Shown here piece by piece: positions 4,955-5,960 of a stretch of 5,960 bases of DNA. Position numbers and translations under genes: made by a program. The DNA lies in the NCBI GenBank assembly GCA_937995505.1, contig CALKJV010000139.1, positions 1 through 5,960 of the forward strand, read 5' to 3'. Position 1 is the first letter of the stretch, and every line of letters begins with the position of its first letter. Under the pieces are notes generated by a model, which did no database searches, was not told the origin of the DNA, and worked only from the letters and a program-made list of their open reading frames with translations. Source of the DNA: an uncultured Bacteroidia bacterium. GTDB taxonomy: Bacteria > Bacteroidota > Bacteroidia > SpSt-205.

Positions 4955-5960
4955 GTGGAAGCTACTTCCTATCGCTCGCATGGGTGCGGGCTTGTGGGGT
5001 TAGAGCAGGTTGGGCAAACTATTCGGGTAGCGGGCTGGGTTCGGCGGGTGCGGGACCTTGGGCGATTTGTATTTGTGGATCTGCGCGACCGAAGCGGTGT
5101 CTTACAGCTGTATGCGCCGGCGGAAAGCCCGATTTACCGCGAGCTGTGTGCCTTAGGGCGCGAGTGGGTGATTGAGGCAGAGGGGCGCCTGCGCCGCCGC
5201 GAAAGCCCTAATCCCGACTTACCCACGGGGCAGGTAGAGCTAGAGGTAGAACGGCTCAGGGTACTCAACCCCTCAGCTACGCCCCCCTTCCTGATTGAAG
5301 ATGAGACTGACGGTCAAGAAGAGCTGCGCTTACAATACCGCTACTTAGACCTGCGGCGGCCAGTGATGCAGCAGCGCCTCGCGCTGCGGGCGAGATTCCT
5401 GGCTGTGGTGCGAGAGTTTCTCACGAAGCGGGGCTTCTTAGAGGTAGAGACCCCTATGCTTATTCGCTCTACTCCTGAAGGGGCACGCGACTTTCTCGTG
5501 CCTTCTCGCCTCAAGCTCGGTAGCTTTTACGCCCTGCCCCAGTCTCCCCAGTTGCTCAAGCAGCTCCTCATGGTGGCAGGCTGCGACCGGTACTTTCAGG
5601 TCGCGCGCTGCTTCCGAGATGAGGATTACCGCGGCGACCGCCAAGCCGAGTTTACCCAGCTGGACTGCGAGGTCAGCTTCATGACCCAAGAAGAGATCCT
5701 CGCTCTGTTTGGCGATCTGGTGCGAACTGTCTTTCGGGAGCTGGTGGGGGTAGAAATAGGCGAAATTCCCCGTTACACGTATGCGGAGGTGATGGCGCGT
5801 TATGGCAGCGACAAGCCAGACCTGCGGTATGACTTTGCTTGGGAGGAGGTATCTCCATGGGCCCAGGCGCAAGGCGTACCTTTCTGGCAAGGGAAGCGGG
5901 TTTTCTGGATGTGGCTGCCTGGGGCGAAAGCCTCTCGCAAGCTCCAAGACCGCTGGCAAG
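4955..5960 (+). CDS. aspS: Aspartyl-tRNA synthetase, bacterial type, C-terminus cut by the window edge
   Basis: Class IIb synthetase charging tRNA-Asp; 335 codons are in the window with no stop. The N-terminal OB-fold anticodon-binding domain is seen in YRSHGCG (6-12), a GWVRRVRDLGRF block and VDLRDRSG. The catalytic domain follows with YRYLDLRRP (motif 1 region), FLEVETPML, STPEGARDFLVPSR, ALPQSPQLLKQLLMVAG and motif 2 (ARCFRDEDYRGDRQAEFTQLD). YGSDKPDLRY leads into the bacterial insertion domain, cut by the edge; motif 3 is not yet reached. Start: YRSH lies at the usual AspRS N-terminus, and the GTG at 4955 is the only suitable in-frame start codon just before it; no in-frame ATG exists nearby upstream. 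The out-of-frame ATGs at 4939 and 4979 do not lead to AspRS. The gene diverges from cas6. Leu at the position of Pseudomonas His31 suggests an enzyme specific for tRNA-Asp. Confidence 0.96.
   Translation, partial: MEATSYRSHGCGLVGLEQVGQTIRVAGWVRRVRDLGRFVFVDLRDRSGVLQLYAPAESPIYRELCALGREWVIEAEGRLRRRESPNPDLPTGQVELEVERLRVLNPSATPPFLIEDETDGQEELRLQYRYLDLRRPVMQQRLALRARFLAVVREFLTKRGFLEVETPMLIRSTPEGARDFLVPSRLKLGSFYALPQSPQLLKQLLMVAGCDRYFQVARCFRDEDYRGDRQAEFTQLDCEVSFMTQEEILALFGDLVRTVFRELVGVEIGEIPRYTYAEVMARYGSDKPDLRYDFAWEEVSPWAQAQGVPFWQGKRVFWMWLPGAKASRKLQDRWQ

Noticed and set aside
5438..5959. Minus-strand open frame of 173 residues opposite aspS.
   Set aside because: It is antisense to the catalytic domain of aspS, whose motif 2 and neighbouring blocks read cleanly on the plus strand.

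Overview
The window looks like chromosomal DNA from a member of the Bacteroidota (or a close FCB relative), moderately GC-rich and possibly thermophilic. Four things support this. The gene order ileS - TraR/DksA-like - lspA is familiar from Bacteroidota. The IleRS is the long type with a GIHH/KMSKR signature. The TraR/DksA-like protein has the one-cysteine zinc-finger remnant known from that phylum. The TAnnTTTG promoter element of Bacteroidota sits in front of three gene starts. The lineage is inferred from these traits and not from any database search.

Layout: on the minus strand, reading from right to left, are cas6 (4845-4078), ileS (4050-772), a TraR/DksA-like gene (785-405) and the start of lspA (408, running off the left edge). 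ileS and the TraR/DksA-like gene overlap by 14 bases, and the TraR/DksA-like and lspA genes overlap by the 4-base ATGA, so these three form a tight operon. On the plus strand, diverging from cas6 across a 109-base spacer, is aspS (from a GTG at 4955), which runs off the right edge. Coding density is very high: the only non-coding stretches are the 27 bases between cas6 and ileS and the 109 bases between cas6 and aspS. I saw no RNA genes, CRISPR repeats, insertion sequences or terminators.

Functionally the window is mostly housekeeping: two aminoacyl-tRNA synthetases, a lipoprotein signal peptidase and a small regulator-like protein. The intruder is cas6, a CRISPR RNA-processing endonuclease, which stands alone between ileS and aspS with no other cas gene or repeat array in view.

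The most interesting points are: (1) the IleRS has the swapped GXHH active-site signature in place of HXGH, a variant linked in IleRS2 enzymes to very strong mupirocin resistance; (2) an apparently intact cas6 is isolated inside a translation-gene neighbourhood; (3) ileS and aspS each have an identical TACCTTTGC element only 4-5 bases before the start codon, which predicts essentially leaderless mRNAs.
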